Notes under the pieces: generated by a model
Told to the model about the DNA's origin: nothing
What the model saw: only the letters and a program-made list of their open reading frames with translations
The model's database searches: none
Program-made: the position numbers and the translations under genes
Shown here: positions 1-6,188 of the stretch, piece by piece
Layout: each line of letters begins with the position of its first letter
How positions within the stretch are numbered: the stretch's first letter is position 1
From: Betaproteobacteria bacterium UBA7395
GTDB lineage: Bacteria; Pseudomonadota; Gammaproteobacteria; Burkholderiales; Rhodocyclaceae
Assembly (NCBI GenBank): GCA_002470165.1
Contig: DKNF01000198.1
Coordinates: forward strand, 1-6,523
Reading direction: 5' to 3'
Length of the DNA: 6,523 nt

Positions 1-212
1 TCGGGCACTCGGACGGCAGGCGGGGCTTCGGCCGGCAGCGGGGCGATGGAAGGTGGTGGTGCTGCCGGTGCGCTTGCTTCCTCAATCATCGGTGGCGGTT
101 CAGGGGCATCGAAAACGGCCGACATCGTGTGACTGCAACCGGCGGTGCCTAGACTCAGGGCGACCAGGCCGGCGGCGATGCCCTGGCGGAAAGCGTCGTT
201 GTTGTCTGTCAT
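1..212 (-). CDS. Putative lipoprotein, N-terminal part (gene continues beyond left edge)
   Basis: An open frame of 70 codons runs from an ATG at 212-210 to the window edge without a stop. A good ribosome-binding site (AAGGAG, 5 nt before the ATG) fixes the start. The protein begins with a short polar stretch, then a hydrophobic stretch (GIAAGLVALSLGTAGC, residues 11-26) ending in a lipobox-like T-A-G-C with Cys26. Ser27 at the +2 position would fit outer-membrane sorting. After the cysteine the chain is very rich in Pro and Ala (about residues 35-70), as in periplasmic linkers. The n-region is unusual for a signal peptide: it holds Asp3, Asp6 and only one Arg (Arg9). The mature domain lies outside the window, so no function can be given. 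The gene is divergent from the MFS-ssb-HDOD cluster. The lipoprotein call is inference from the lipobox and linker composition. Confidence 0.62.
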   Translation of the reverse strand, partial: MTDNNDAFRQGIAAGLVALSLGTAGCSHTMSAVFDAPEPPPMIEEASAPAAPPPSIAPLPAEAPPAVRVP

Positions 213-217
213 ATGCA

Positions 218-223
218 CTCCTT
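218..223 (-). promoter_or_regulatory. Ribosome-binding site of the putative lipoprotein gene
   Basis: On the minus strand the sequence AAGGAG lies 5 nt before the ATG at 212-210. It supports this start and so supports the reality of the edge-truncated gene. Confidence 0.65.
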
Positions 224-258
224 GTACGGAACGGGGAAATGACGAAGCAATAGGCGCA

Positions 259-264
259 ACTATA
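259..264 (-). promoter_or_regulatory. Candidate -10 box for the lipoprotein gene
   Basis: TATAGT on the minus strand matches five of six bases of the sigma-70 -10 consensus and lies about 47 nt before the lipoprotein ATG. No convincing -35 box is seen 16-18 nt upstream, so this is only a candidate. Confidence 0.3.
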
Positions 265-298
265 ACCCGGCCGCCGCTCGGGGTGGCTTCGGCAAACC

Positions 299-307
299 TG
301 CTAATAT
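299..307 (+). promoter_or_regulatory. Candidate extended -10 promoter for the MFS-ssb-HDOD operon
   Basis: TGC followed by TAATAT fits an extended -10 element (TGn then a -10 hexamer with the key first T, second A and last T). It lies about 35 nt before the proposed MFS start. No good -35 box is visible, which is tolerable for extended -10 promoters. It sits in the divergent spacer in one of the few AT-rich patches. Confidence 0.38.
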
Positions 308-342
308 TGCCGCTTCGCTGCGATGCAACAACACCTATAACG

Positions 343-1548
343 ATGTCTTCCCCTTCCGATCGCATGAGCCCGCAGGAACGCCGAGTCGGCGCCTCGCTGG
401 CTTCCATCTTCGCCTTGCGCATGCTCGGCCTGTTCCTCATCCTGCCGGTGTTTTCCGTGCACGCGGCGACCATGCCCGGCGGCGAAAACCTGATGCTGGT
501 CGGTCTGGCGCTCGGCGCCTACGGCCTGACCCAGGCGGTGTTCCAGATTCCCTTCGGCATGGCCTCGGATCGCGTCGGACGCAAGCCGGTGATCATCGCC
601 GGTCTGCTGATATTCGCCCTGGGCAGCTTCATTGCCGCCTGGGCGCCGGACATGCACTGGATGATCGCCGGCCGCGTGCTCCAGGGCATGGGCGCGATCT
701 CGGCGGCGGTGACGGCGCTGGCCGCCGACCTGACGCGCGAGGAACACCGGACCAAGGTGATGGCGATGATCGGTTCGTCGATCGGCCTGGTCTTCGCGCT
801 GTCGCTGGTCGGTGCGCCGCTGCTCTACGGCTGGGTCGGCATAGGCGGCTTGTTCACGCTGACCGGCGTGCTGGCGCTGGCGGCCATCGTCCTGCTGCTC
901 AAGGCCGTGCCGGCGGTCGCGAAACCGGTCGGCCAGCAGAAGCTGCCGCTGCGCACCGTGCTGACCAATCCGGACCTGCTCAAGCTCAATCTCGGCATCG
1001 GCACGCTGCACATGATCCAGATGGCCATGTTCGTCGTCCTGCCGCACGCGCTGCTCAGCCGGGGCGGCCTGGCGGCGCCGGAACACTGGAAGGTTTACCT
1101 GCCGGCCGTGCTGGCCTCGTTCGCGATCATGGTGCCGGCGATCATCGCCGCCGAAAAGAAGGACAAGATGCGGCCGATCTTCCTCGCCGCCATTGCCCTG
1201 ACCGCCTGTGTCCAGCTCGGCCTGTTCCTGTTCAGCGCCAGCTTGTGGACGCTGGGCCTGTGGCTGCTGCTGTTCTTCGTCGCCTTCAACATCCTCGAAG
1301 CCACGCTGCCGTCGCTGGTCTCGCGCACCGCGCCGCCGGCCGCCAAGGGCGCGGCACTGGGCGTGTACAACACCACCCAGGCGATCGGTCTGTTCATCGG
1401 CGGAGCAGCCGGGGGCACCATTGCGCAGCATTTCGGTGATAATGCGGTGTTTTCCGCCTGCACCGTCCTCGCCCTGATCTGGCTGGTCGTTGCCGGTACG
1501 ATGAATTTTCCGCAGCGGCGCCCGGCGCCGGCGGGACAAACTGCTTAG
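343..1548 (+). CDS. YajR-like major facilitator superfamily transporter
   Basis: Predicted 401-residue inner-membrane secondary transporter with about 12 hydrophobic segments. The start of the mature fold, [17 protein letters not shown] (residues 21-37), is typical of YajR-type MFS proteins. MFS motif A is at residues 72-83 ([12 protein letters not shown], loop TM2-TM3), a motif-B-like RVLQGMGA at 111-118 in TM4, and a Gly/Ser-rich motif-C-like stretch at 144-166 in TM5. E. coli YajR (about 454 residues) carries an extra C-terminal ferredoxin-like domain; this protein ends shortly after TM12 and lacks it. The open frame extends upstream to 145, but that part would overlap the divergent lipoprotein gene and is not transporter-like. 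ATG 343 is chosen, but ATG 364 (MSPQERR) is a fair alternative because neither has a clear ribosome-binding site. Substrate is unknown; a drug or metabolite proton antiporter is only inference. First gene of the cluster with ssb. Confidence 0.88.
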   Translation: MSSPSDRMSPQERRVGASLASIFALRMLGLFLILPVFSVHAATMPGGENLMLVGLALGAYGLTQAVFQIPFGMASDRVGRKPVIIAGLLIFALGSFIAAWAPDMHWMIAGRVLQGMGAISAAVTALAADLTREEHRTKVMAMIGSSIGLVFALSLVGAPLLYGWVGIGGLFTLTGVLALAAIVLLLKAVPAVAKPVGQQKLPLRTVLTNPDLLKLNLGIGTLHMIQMAMFVVLPHALLSRGGLAAPEHWKVYLPAVLASFAIMVPAIIAAEKKDKMRPIFLAAIALTACVQLGLFLFSASLWTLGLWLLLFFVAFNILEATLPSLVSRTAPPAAKGAALGVYNTTQAIGLFIGGAAGGTIAQHFGDNAVFSACTVLALIWLVVAGTMNFPQRRPAPAGQTA

Positions 1549-1559
1549 GAGACAGGAAC

Positions 1560-2024
1560 ATGGCCTCGGTCAACAAGGTGATTCTCGTCGGCAATCTCGG
1601 TGCCGATCCCGAAACCCGCTACACGGCCAGCGGCGACGCCGTCTGCAACATCCGCCTGGCGACGACGGAAAGCTGGAAGGACAAGAACAGCGGCGAGAAG
1701 CGCGAAATCACCGAATGGCATCGCGTGGTCTTTTACCGCAAGCTTGCCGAAATCGCCGGTCAGTACCTGCGCAAGGGTTCGCAGGTGTATCTGGAAGGTC
1801 GCATCAAGACCCGCAAGTGGCAGGACAAGGACGGCCAGGACCGTTACACCACCGAAATCGAATGTACCGAAATGCAGATGCTGGGCTCGCGCCAGGGCAT
1901 GGGTGCGCCGGCTTCGCAGGGCGGTGGCGGTGGTTACGACGAGCCGACCGATTATTCCCCGGCGCCGCCGAAGAACAAGCCGAAACCCTCCTTCGACGAT
2001 CTGGGTGACGACATCCCGTTCTGA
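1560..2024 (+). CDS. ssb: Single-stranded DNA-binding protein SSB
   Basis: A 154-residue protein that binds single-stranded DNA in replication, recombination and repair and recruits partner proteins through its C-terminal tip. The N-terminal OB fold spans residues 1-110 and starts with the classic [18 protein letters not shown]-stacking aromatics expected in the family are present (Trp40, Trp54 in TEWHRVVFY, Phe58, Trp87). A Gly-rich then Pro/Lys-rich linker (111-143) leads to the acidic tip ending DDIPF, the docking site for exonuclease I, RecO, PriA and others. Length is slightly below that of E. coli SSB (178 residues), mainly from a shorter linker. The AGGAG ribosome-binding site (1547-1551) overlaps the MFS stop codon, 8 nt before the ATG, so translation may be coupled. 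In E. coli ssb lies beside uvrA; here it sits inside an operon with MFS and HDOD genes. Confidence 0.97.
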   Translation: MASVNKVILVGNLGADPETRYTASGDAVCNIRLATTESWKDKNSGEKREITEWHRVVFYRKLAEIAGQYLRKGSQVYLEGRIKTRKWQDKDGQDRYTTEIECTEMQMLGSRQGMGAPASQGGGGGYDEPTDYSPAPPKNKPKPSFDDLGDDIPF

Positions 2025-2046
2025 GCCCCAGCAACGAGGCCTCTCC

Positions 2047-2895
2047 ATGAGCAAAGCCATCACCTTCAAGGTTCTCGAAGACATCGCCAAGGATTTGTCG
2101 GGCGACGAGATCACCTTCCCGACCTTCCTCGACATCACCTTTCAGGTGCGTACCGCACTGAAGGATCCGAACCTGAACGTCGACCAGCTGGCCAAGCTGG
2201 TCGGTGCCGAGCCGCTGATGAGTACCAAGATCATCCGCATGGCCAATTCGGTGGCGCTCAATCCGTCCGGACGCGAGATCGCCGACGTCAAGAACGGCAT
2301 CATCCGGGTCGGCATGGAGGCGGTGCGTACGGTGTCGTTTGCCGTGGCCATGGAGCAGTTGCTCAAGTCCAAGCAGATGCAGCCGTTCGAGGAAATCTCG
2401 AAGCGCCTGTGGGAACATACCGCGCATGTGGCCGCGCTGTCCCGGGTGCTGGCACGCAAGATGGCCAAGATCAACGGTGACGAGGCGATGTTCACCGGCC
2501 TGGTACACGACATCGGCGTCTTTTACCTGATGTCGCGCGCCGCCGGCTTCCCGGAACTGATCGCCGACAAGGCCGAACTGCACGCCCTGCTGGTCGGCTG
2601 GCACGACAACATCGGCCATGCCCTGCTGTCGGCGCTGGGCTCGCCGGAGTCGGTGCTGCTGGCTGTGCAGGAGCACGAAAACGATCGCGAGATCAAGGAC
2701 ATCCGGACCTTGTCCGATGTCCTCTACGTGGCCAACAAGATCGCCAACCGGACCTCCTGCTGGCGCGATCCGGCCTACGATGCGCCGGTCGACACGTCGA
2801 TGCTTGATACCCTGTTCGACGCCGAGACGCTGGCTTCCATCGTCGAGGAATCCGAAGAGGAAGTCGCTTCGCTGAAGAAGGCGCTGGGCGCCTGA
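2047..2895 (+). CDS. HDOD-domain signalling protein
   Basis: A 282-residue soluble protein made almost wholly of an HDOD domain, a relative of HD phosphohydrolases found in bacterial signalling proteins; most HDOD proteins are thought to be regulatory rather than catalytic. The N-terminal helical part (about 20-110) contains the typical segment LAKLVGAEPLMSTKIIRMANS (residues 49-69, shown in part: PLMSTKIIRMANS), which resembles the family pattern for the first helices. HD-like residues are kept: His124 and His127 (EHTAH), His154-Asp155 (LVHDIG), His186-Asp187 with His191, and His210. The C-terminus is acidic (EESEEE, 267-272). The start ATG 2047 has GAGG 7 nt upstream; the frame continues upstream inside ssb, but that part is an overlap shadow. 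It follows ssb by 22 bp and is probably co-transcribed. The precise role is unknown. Its last gene position and tail-to-tail meeting with rfaE2 say nothing more about function. Confidence 0.88.
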   Translation: MSKAITFKVLEDIAKDLSGDEITFPTFLDITFQVRTALKDPNLNVDQLAKLVGAEPLMSTKIIRMANSVALNPSGREIADVKNGIIRVGMEAVRTVSFAVAMEQLLKSKQMQPFEEISKRLWEHTAHVAALSRVLARKMAKINGDEAMFTGLVHDIGVFYLMSRAAGFPELIADKAELHALLVGWHDNIGHALLSALGSPESVLLAVQEHENDREIKDIRTLSDVLYVANKIANRTSCWRDPAYDAPVDTSMLDTLFDAETLASIVEESEEEVASLKKALGA

Positions 2896-2908
2896 CGCCC
2901 TACAGGCG
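2886..2908. terminator. Overlapping short hairpins at the convergent gene junction
   Basis: Around the 4-bp gap between the HDOD stop (2893-2895) and the rfaE2 stop (2902-2900), GGGCG (2886-2890) can pair with CGCCC (2896-2900). The alternative pairing is CGCC (2896-2899) with GGCG (2905-2908). The two hairpins exclude each other. No T-run follows on either strand, so these are not classic intrinsic terminators. They may only slow polymerase or reflect GC-rich coding ends. Confidence 0.22.
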
Positions 2909-3388
2909 GCGGATCTTTTCGAGCAGCGCCGTCGTCGATTTCTGGTGAATGAACGGGATGGAGTGCACCGTCCCGCCCCAGCCACGTACTTCGTTGCCGC
3001 CGACGATCTTGTCCACCGGCCAGTCGCCGCCCTTGACCAGGATGTCGGGGCGACAGTCGAGGATGCGCTGCAAGGGCGTGTCCTCGTCGAACCAGGTGAC
3101 CAGGCTGACACATTCGAGCGCCGCCATGACCGCCAGCCGGTCGGCCAGCGCATTGACCGGGCGGTCGTCGCCTTTACCCAGCCGTTTGACCGAGGCGTCG
3201 GTATTGAGCGCCACCACCATGCTTGTTCCCAGGGCCGCTGCCTGCGCCAGGTAGGTGACGTGGCCGCGGTGCAGTATGTCGAAGCAGCCGTTGGTGAATA
3301 CCAGCGGCCGGGCCAGTCCGGCGCAACGCTGCGCCAGTTCGTCGGGCGGGCAGATCTTGTTTTCGAAGGCGGGGGACGAGTAGTTCAT
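2900..3388 (-). CDS. rfaE2: D-glycero-beta-D-manno-heptose 1-phosphate adenylyltransferase (RfaE2/HldE C-terminal type)
   Basis: A 162-residue cytosolic nucleotidyltransferase. It should transfer AMP from ATP to D-glycero-beta-D-manno-heptose 1-phosphate to make the ADP-heptose used for the inner core of LPS. The nucleotide-binding motif TNGCFDILHRGHVTYL (32-47) contains the HxGH signature as His40-Arg-Gly-His43. Other family features are GKGDDRPVNALADR (71-84), the KGGDW motif (119-123), and the C-terminal STTALLEKIR (151-160). Length fits the stand-alone second half of the fused E. coli HldE; the kinase half (RfaE1) is not in this window. An open frame of 20 more codons runs upstream into the previous gene from a TTG, but ATG 3388 begins the conserved part, so it is chosen. 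No clear Shine-Dalgarno is visible before it. It follows the Cache-CheW gene by 40 bp on the same strand; this looks like accidental grouping rather than a shared pathway. Confidence 0.94.
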   Translation of the reverse strand: MNYSSPAFENKICPPDELAQRCAGLARPLVFTNGCFDILHRGHVTYLAQAAALGTSMVVALNTDASVKRLGKGDDRPVNALADRLAVMAALECVSLVTWFDEDTPLQRILDCRPDILVKGGDWPVDKIVGGNEVRGWGGTVHSIPFIHQKSTTALLEKIRRL

Positions 3389-3393
3389 GGCGG

Positions 3394-3420
3394 ACAATGT
3401 TCGGCTGAGGCCGGCATTGT
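3394..3420. repeat. Imperfect palindrome between the Cache-CheW gene and rfaE2
   Basis: ACAATG (3394-3399) pairs with CATTGT (3415-3420), and the inner CGGC (3402-3405) pairs with GCCG (3410-3413), with a small internal loop and a TGAG apex. It fills most of the 40-bp space before the rfaE2 start. On the minus strand its outer arm carries TACAAT (3421-3416), which also resembles a -10 box. There is no T-run, so it could be an operator, an mRNA stem-loop, or chance. Confidence 0.35.
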
Positions 3421-3428
3421 ACCCCCGC

Positions 3429-6017
3429 TCAGCCCCCTGGCAGCGCAACCAGGCGGGCCGGCTCCTGTTCCGGGCAGTGGCAGCCGATGCGCCGGCAGAG
3501 ACGGTCGACGCCGATGATCGACAGCATGCCGTGACGGTCGCCGGCCCGGCGCATGCCTTCGACCACGCCGATGGTCAGCGCATCGCCGGCGGCGGCGACG
3601 TGGCTGACCGGCTGAATCTCCTCGCGGGCGACTTCGGGGATTTCGCCCAGTTCGTCGACCAGCAGCCCGAGGCAGCTCTTGCCGTGGGTACGGACCACGA
3701 TGATCTGGCGTGCCCGCTCGGGGATGTCGGCGCCGGGCGTCAGCAGGCGTTCGAGGTGGAGGATGGAGATCAGGTTGCCGCGGTACATGCGGACGCCGGC
3801 GACGAGGTCGCTCTTGCCGCCGAAGACCGGCGTCAGTTCTTCGGTGTCGATGGCCTCGACCACATCGTTGGCCGGGATGCCGAGCCATTGCTTGCCGATG
3901 TAGAAGGTGGCGATTTCGAGCAGGTCGTTGCCGTTGCCGACGCGCCGCGTGCGGCCCTGGGTGCTGTTGCGGCTGCTCCGGGCGGCCTCGCCGACGGCCA
4001 CGCTGCCGAGCGGGAAGGCCGAAATGGCCAGGATGTCGTCCACCTGTCCGTCACTGGTTTTGTACTCGCGGTAGCCGGCCGATTGGGCGGTGCCGACGGC
4101 GTAATACTGCGCGTCGATATTGACGATGTCGGCGCAGCGGCCGCCTCGGCCGAGCTTGCGCTGCATTGGGGAGAGCGGGAACAGACTGTTCGGCGGGTAG
4201 CGCGGATCGGTGCAGGAAATCACGCGTCCATCCTCGCGGACGAAGGCCGAGAACGCACCGTCGACGGTCTGGCCGCTGGCGTCGCGCGGCAGGGCGTCGT
4301 GGAGCATCGCGGAAAACTGCGGGGCGCCGTCGAAAACGATACCGATGCCGCCGACCACCTTGCTGTTGCCGGGATCGCGGATGGCGGCGGCGTAGATGTA
4401 GGTCGGCCGGTTGGCGTAAAGCGCGCTCGGCGCGAAATGCGAGAAGACGTAGGCGCGCGAATTGTCGATGGCCAGGCAACGGCCGACCCATTCCTCGTGC
4501 AGTCGGCTGCCGACCAGGGACTCGCTGTCGTCAGCCGATGTGGCGACCACCTGGCCCTGCGTGTTGAACAGGATGAGGTTGGTGTACACGGTGTACAAGC
4601 CATTGATGTAACGCAGTATCTCCGCGCATTGCGCACTCTGCGCCGGGCTCAGTGCGGGTTCTGACAGCATCTGGCGGAAGCTGGCGTTGAGCGCCCACCA
4701 GCGACAGTCGTTGGCGCGCTCGTAGAGATTGCGGTCCATCACGTCGATGGCGAAAGCCGCGCGCGACACGCCATTCTGCAGCAGCGCGGCAACCACTGTC
4801 TGGTGCAGGTTGCCGATCGATTGCTCGAAGATGGACTGGGTCTTGCGCCCGGTATTGGAGATTTCCCAGAGCAGGGTCTTGGCGAAAGCGGCATTGCCCT
4901 GGCCGGCGTCGACCTGGCGGACCGAACCGTTCCAGACCGAGCGGTTGAGGTCTTCCTGGATGCGTTCGGCGCGTGCCGGGATGGTCTGCAGGGCTTCGGA
5001 AAACAGGCTGGGGTGACGGGTGACGTTGGCCAGCGTCTGGCTGTCGATGTGCTGCAGCAATTTGGTTTCATTGCGCTCGAAGGCGAACTCCAGCGGAATC
5101 AGCGCCAGGCCCAGCCAGCCCGGGCCGGGGTAGCCCTGGTAGGCGTGCGCCGGGCGGGCGAAGGCCAGGTATTCGCGGCCGGCCAGACGGATGATTTCGC
5201 CACCGGCGTCGAGCAGGCGGTGCTCAAGGCGGGTGCCCGGCGGCAACTGGATCGGCGACGAGCTGGCGACCACTTCGCCGCCGGTGTCTACCGTCGCCAG
5301 CAAGCTCAGGTCGCCGTCGTCGAGCAGGTTGGCAAAAATGCCCTGCATTTCGTCGGCGAGGCGGAAGGCGAGGGCCAGCACGCCGAGGCAGGTGCCGCCG
5401 GCGTCCTCGACCCGGTAGGCGTAGATCAGTTGCTTGCCGGCCGGCAGGAAATCGGTCTCGCCGAAATATTCGACGTAACTGGCCGGCGTCGACCGTGCTT
5501 CGTCGATCAGCGGATGGCTGGACGACTCGCCCGGGTGCTCGTTGAGCCGGGCGCGGATACGGCCGTCGGGGGCGAACAGGACAATGTCGGCATAGACCGA
5601 GTATTTCTCGACATATTCGCGAAAGCGCGCCTGCAGCAGGGTGGGGCTGGCGTCTTCGCCGAGCAGGAAATTGCGGATGTCGTCGTCGGCCGACAGGAAG
5701 CCGATGTCGGCGGTGCGTTCGAACAGGTTGCGGACCAGGATGTCGATGCTGGTCTGAGCCTTGGCCCGTAGTTCGGCCACCGATTTGCGCAGGGTTTCGC
5801 GGCCGAGGTGGTTGAGCAGGTCGCCGGTCAGTTGCTGGAAGGCTTCGCGGGTCCCGGCCATTTCGGTGGCGGCGCCGGTCAGCTGGCCGAGCAGGCCGAG
5901 CGTGTCCCAGGTCGCCTGCAGCCCACCGAGTACCTCGCGATAGTCTTCGACCCCCTGCATGTGACGCACGCAGCCGCTCAGCGACGGGTCGATCTCGATT
6001 CCCTTGTAAAGCGTCAT
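3429..6017 (-). CDS. Soluble tandem Cache-like sensor with C-terminal CheW domain
   Basis: An 862-residue protein likely coupling a sensory signal to a CheA-based chemotaxis or Che-like pathway. Residues 1-85 are a leader with helical character. A first two-lobed Cache-like module spans about 86-312: lobe one has YADIVLFAPDGRIRA (142-156) and GTCLGVLALAF (208-218), lobe two VDTGGEVVASSS (243-254) and a GYPGPGWLGLALIPL ending (295-309). A helical linker (about 315-405) leads to a second module (about 406-675) with NLILFNTQGQVVATS (480-494), GGIGIVFD (556-563) and FVREDGRVIS (592-601). After a charged linker (676-696) comes a full CheW domain (697-845), with IPANDVVEAI (714-723), GVRMYRG (741-747, with the conserved Arg746-Gly) and LLVDELGEI (785-793). 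I find no transmembrane helix, signal peptide, methylation hairpin or receiver domain. Start ATG 6017 has a strong AGGAGG site. The Cache call is by pattern only and should be confirmed by profile search. Confidence 0.85.
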   Translation of the reverse strand: MTLYKGIEIDPSLSGCVRHMQGVEDYREVLGGLQATWDTLGLLGQLTGAATEMAGTREAFQQLTGDLLNHLGRETLRKSVAELRAKAQTSIDILVRNLFERTADIGFLSADDDIRNFLLGEDASPTLLQARFREYVEKYSVYADIVLFAPDGRIRARLNEHPGESSSHPLIDEARSTPASYVEYFGETDFLPAGKQLIYAYRVEDAGGTCLGVLALAFRLADEMQGIFANLLDDGDLSLLATVDTGGEVVASSSPIQLPPGTRLEHRLLDAGGEIIRLAGREYLAFARPAHAYQGYPGPGWLGLALIPLEFAFERNETKLLQHIDSQTLANVTRHPSLFSEALQTIPARAERIQEDLNRSVWNGSVRQVDAGQGNAAFAKTLLWEISNTGRKTQSIFEQSIGNLHQTVVAALLQNGVSRAAFAIDVMDRNLYERANDCRWWALNASFRQMLSEPALSPAQSAQCAEILRYINGLYTVYTNLILFNTQGQVVATSADDSESLVGSRLHEEWVGRCLAIDNSRAYVFSHFAPSALYANRPTYIYAAAIRDPGNSKVVGGIGIVFDGAPQFSAMLHDALPRDASGQTVDGAFSAFVREDGRVISCTDPRYPPNSLFPLSPMQRKLGRGGRCADIVNIDAQYYAVGTAQSAGYREYKTSDGQVDDILAISAFPLGSVAVGEAARSSRNSTQGRTRRVGNGNDLLEIATFYIGKQWLGIPANDVVEAIDTEELTPVFGGKSDLVAGVRMYRGNLISILHLERLLTPGADIPERARQIIVVRTHGKSCLGLLVDELGEIPEVAREEIQPVSHVAAAGDALTIGVVEGMRRAGDRHGMLSIIGVDRLCRRIGCHCPEQEPARLVALPGG

Positions 6018-6025
6018 CCGGATTG

Positions 6026-6031
6026 CCTCCT
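6026..6031 (-). promoter_or_regulatory. Strong ribosome-binding site of the Cache-CheW gene
   Basis: A perfect AGGAGG on the minus strand lies 8 nt before the ATG at 6017-6015. It fixes the start and predicts efficient translation. Confidence 0.8.
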
Positions 6032-6033
6032 CG

Positions 6034-6064
6034 TTTTTTGCGCCCGGGGTGGGCGCATGTTTTT
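6034..6064. other. GC stem-loop flanked by T-runs in the leader of the Cache-CheW gene
   Basis: GCGCCC (6040-6045) pairs perfectly with GGGCGC (6051-6056) around a 5-nt GGGGT loop. On the plus strand it is preceded by six T (6034-6039) and followed by ATGTTTTT (6057-6064), so it resembles an intrinsic terminator for rightward, antisense transcription. On the minus strand it is flanked by A-runs and ends 8 nt before the AGGAGG site, so in the Cache-CheW mRNA it would be a leader hairpin, not a terminator. Confidence 0.4.
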
Positions 6065-6171
6065 ACGGAAGCATGAACAAGCAAAGAATGTACCGATAAT
6101 TCAATGCCTTGCCGGGTGCGGGATTCGGCGACCGAGGCAGTCTATTTGTCGGATTTTCTCCGTGGATGATG

Positions 6172-6184
6172 CGACAGGATGTCG
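6172..6184 (-). terminator. Short hairpin just after the MerR-type gene stop
   Basis: CGACA (6172-6176) pairs with TGTCG (6180-6184) with a 3-nt loop, 4 nt beyond the regulator's stop codon in the direction of transcription. The stem is only 5 bp and no T-run follows, so termination here is doubtful and read-through into the Cache-CheW gene cannot be excluded. Confidence 0.2.
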
Positions 6185-6188
6185 GGTT

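Noticed and set aside
145..342. Upstream extension of the MFS reading frame to an ATG at 145
   Set aside because: The extra 66 residues are not transporter-like, overlap the divergent lipoprotein gene and its ribosome-binding site, and precede the usual start of the family.
213..342. Search for an SOS (LexA) box upstream of the ssb operon
   Set aside because: No CTG-N10-CAG or close match is present in the spacer.
301..1539. Long minus-strand open frame opposite the MFS gene
   Set aside because: It is extremely rich in Arg, Gln, Gly and His without recognisable domains, as expected for the complement of a GC-rich gene; the plus strand encodes a clear transporter.
1804..3153. Long minus-strand open frame across ssb, the HDOD gene and rfaE2
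   Set aside because: It spans three well-identified genes, has low-complexity basic composition and no domain; an antisense shadow.
3389..3448. Extension of rfaE2 to a TTG at 3448
   Set aside because: It would overlap the end of the upstream gene, adds 20 non-conserved residues, and starts at a rare codon; ATG 3388 leads directly into the conserved protein.
3387..4664. Plus-strand open frame of 425 codons opposite the Cache-CheW gene
   Set aside because: Composition is typical of a GC-rich complement (Ala, Asp, Gly, Val rich), and the minus strand carries a recognised CheW domain here.
4803..5771. Plus-strand open frame of 322 codons opposite the first Cache-like module
   Set aside because: No domain or ribosome-binding site recognised, and it is fully antisense to the real gene.
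6092..6099. ACCGATAA, resembling the -10 of a sigma-28 (FliA) flagellar promoter
   Set aside because: It points rightward, away from the chemotaxis gene, lacks a TAAA-type -35 box at the right distance, and has no gene downstream on that strand.
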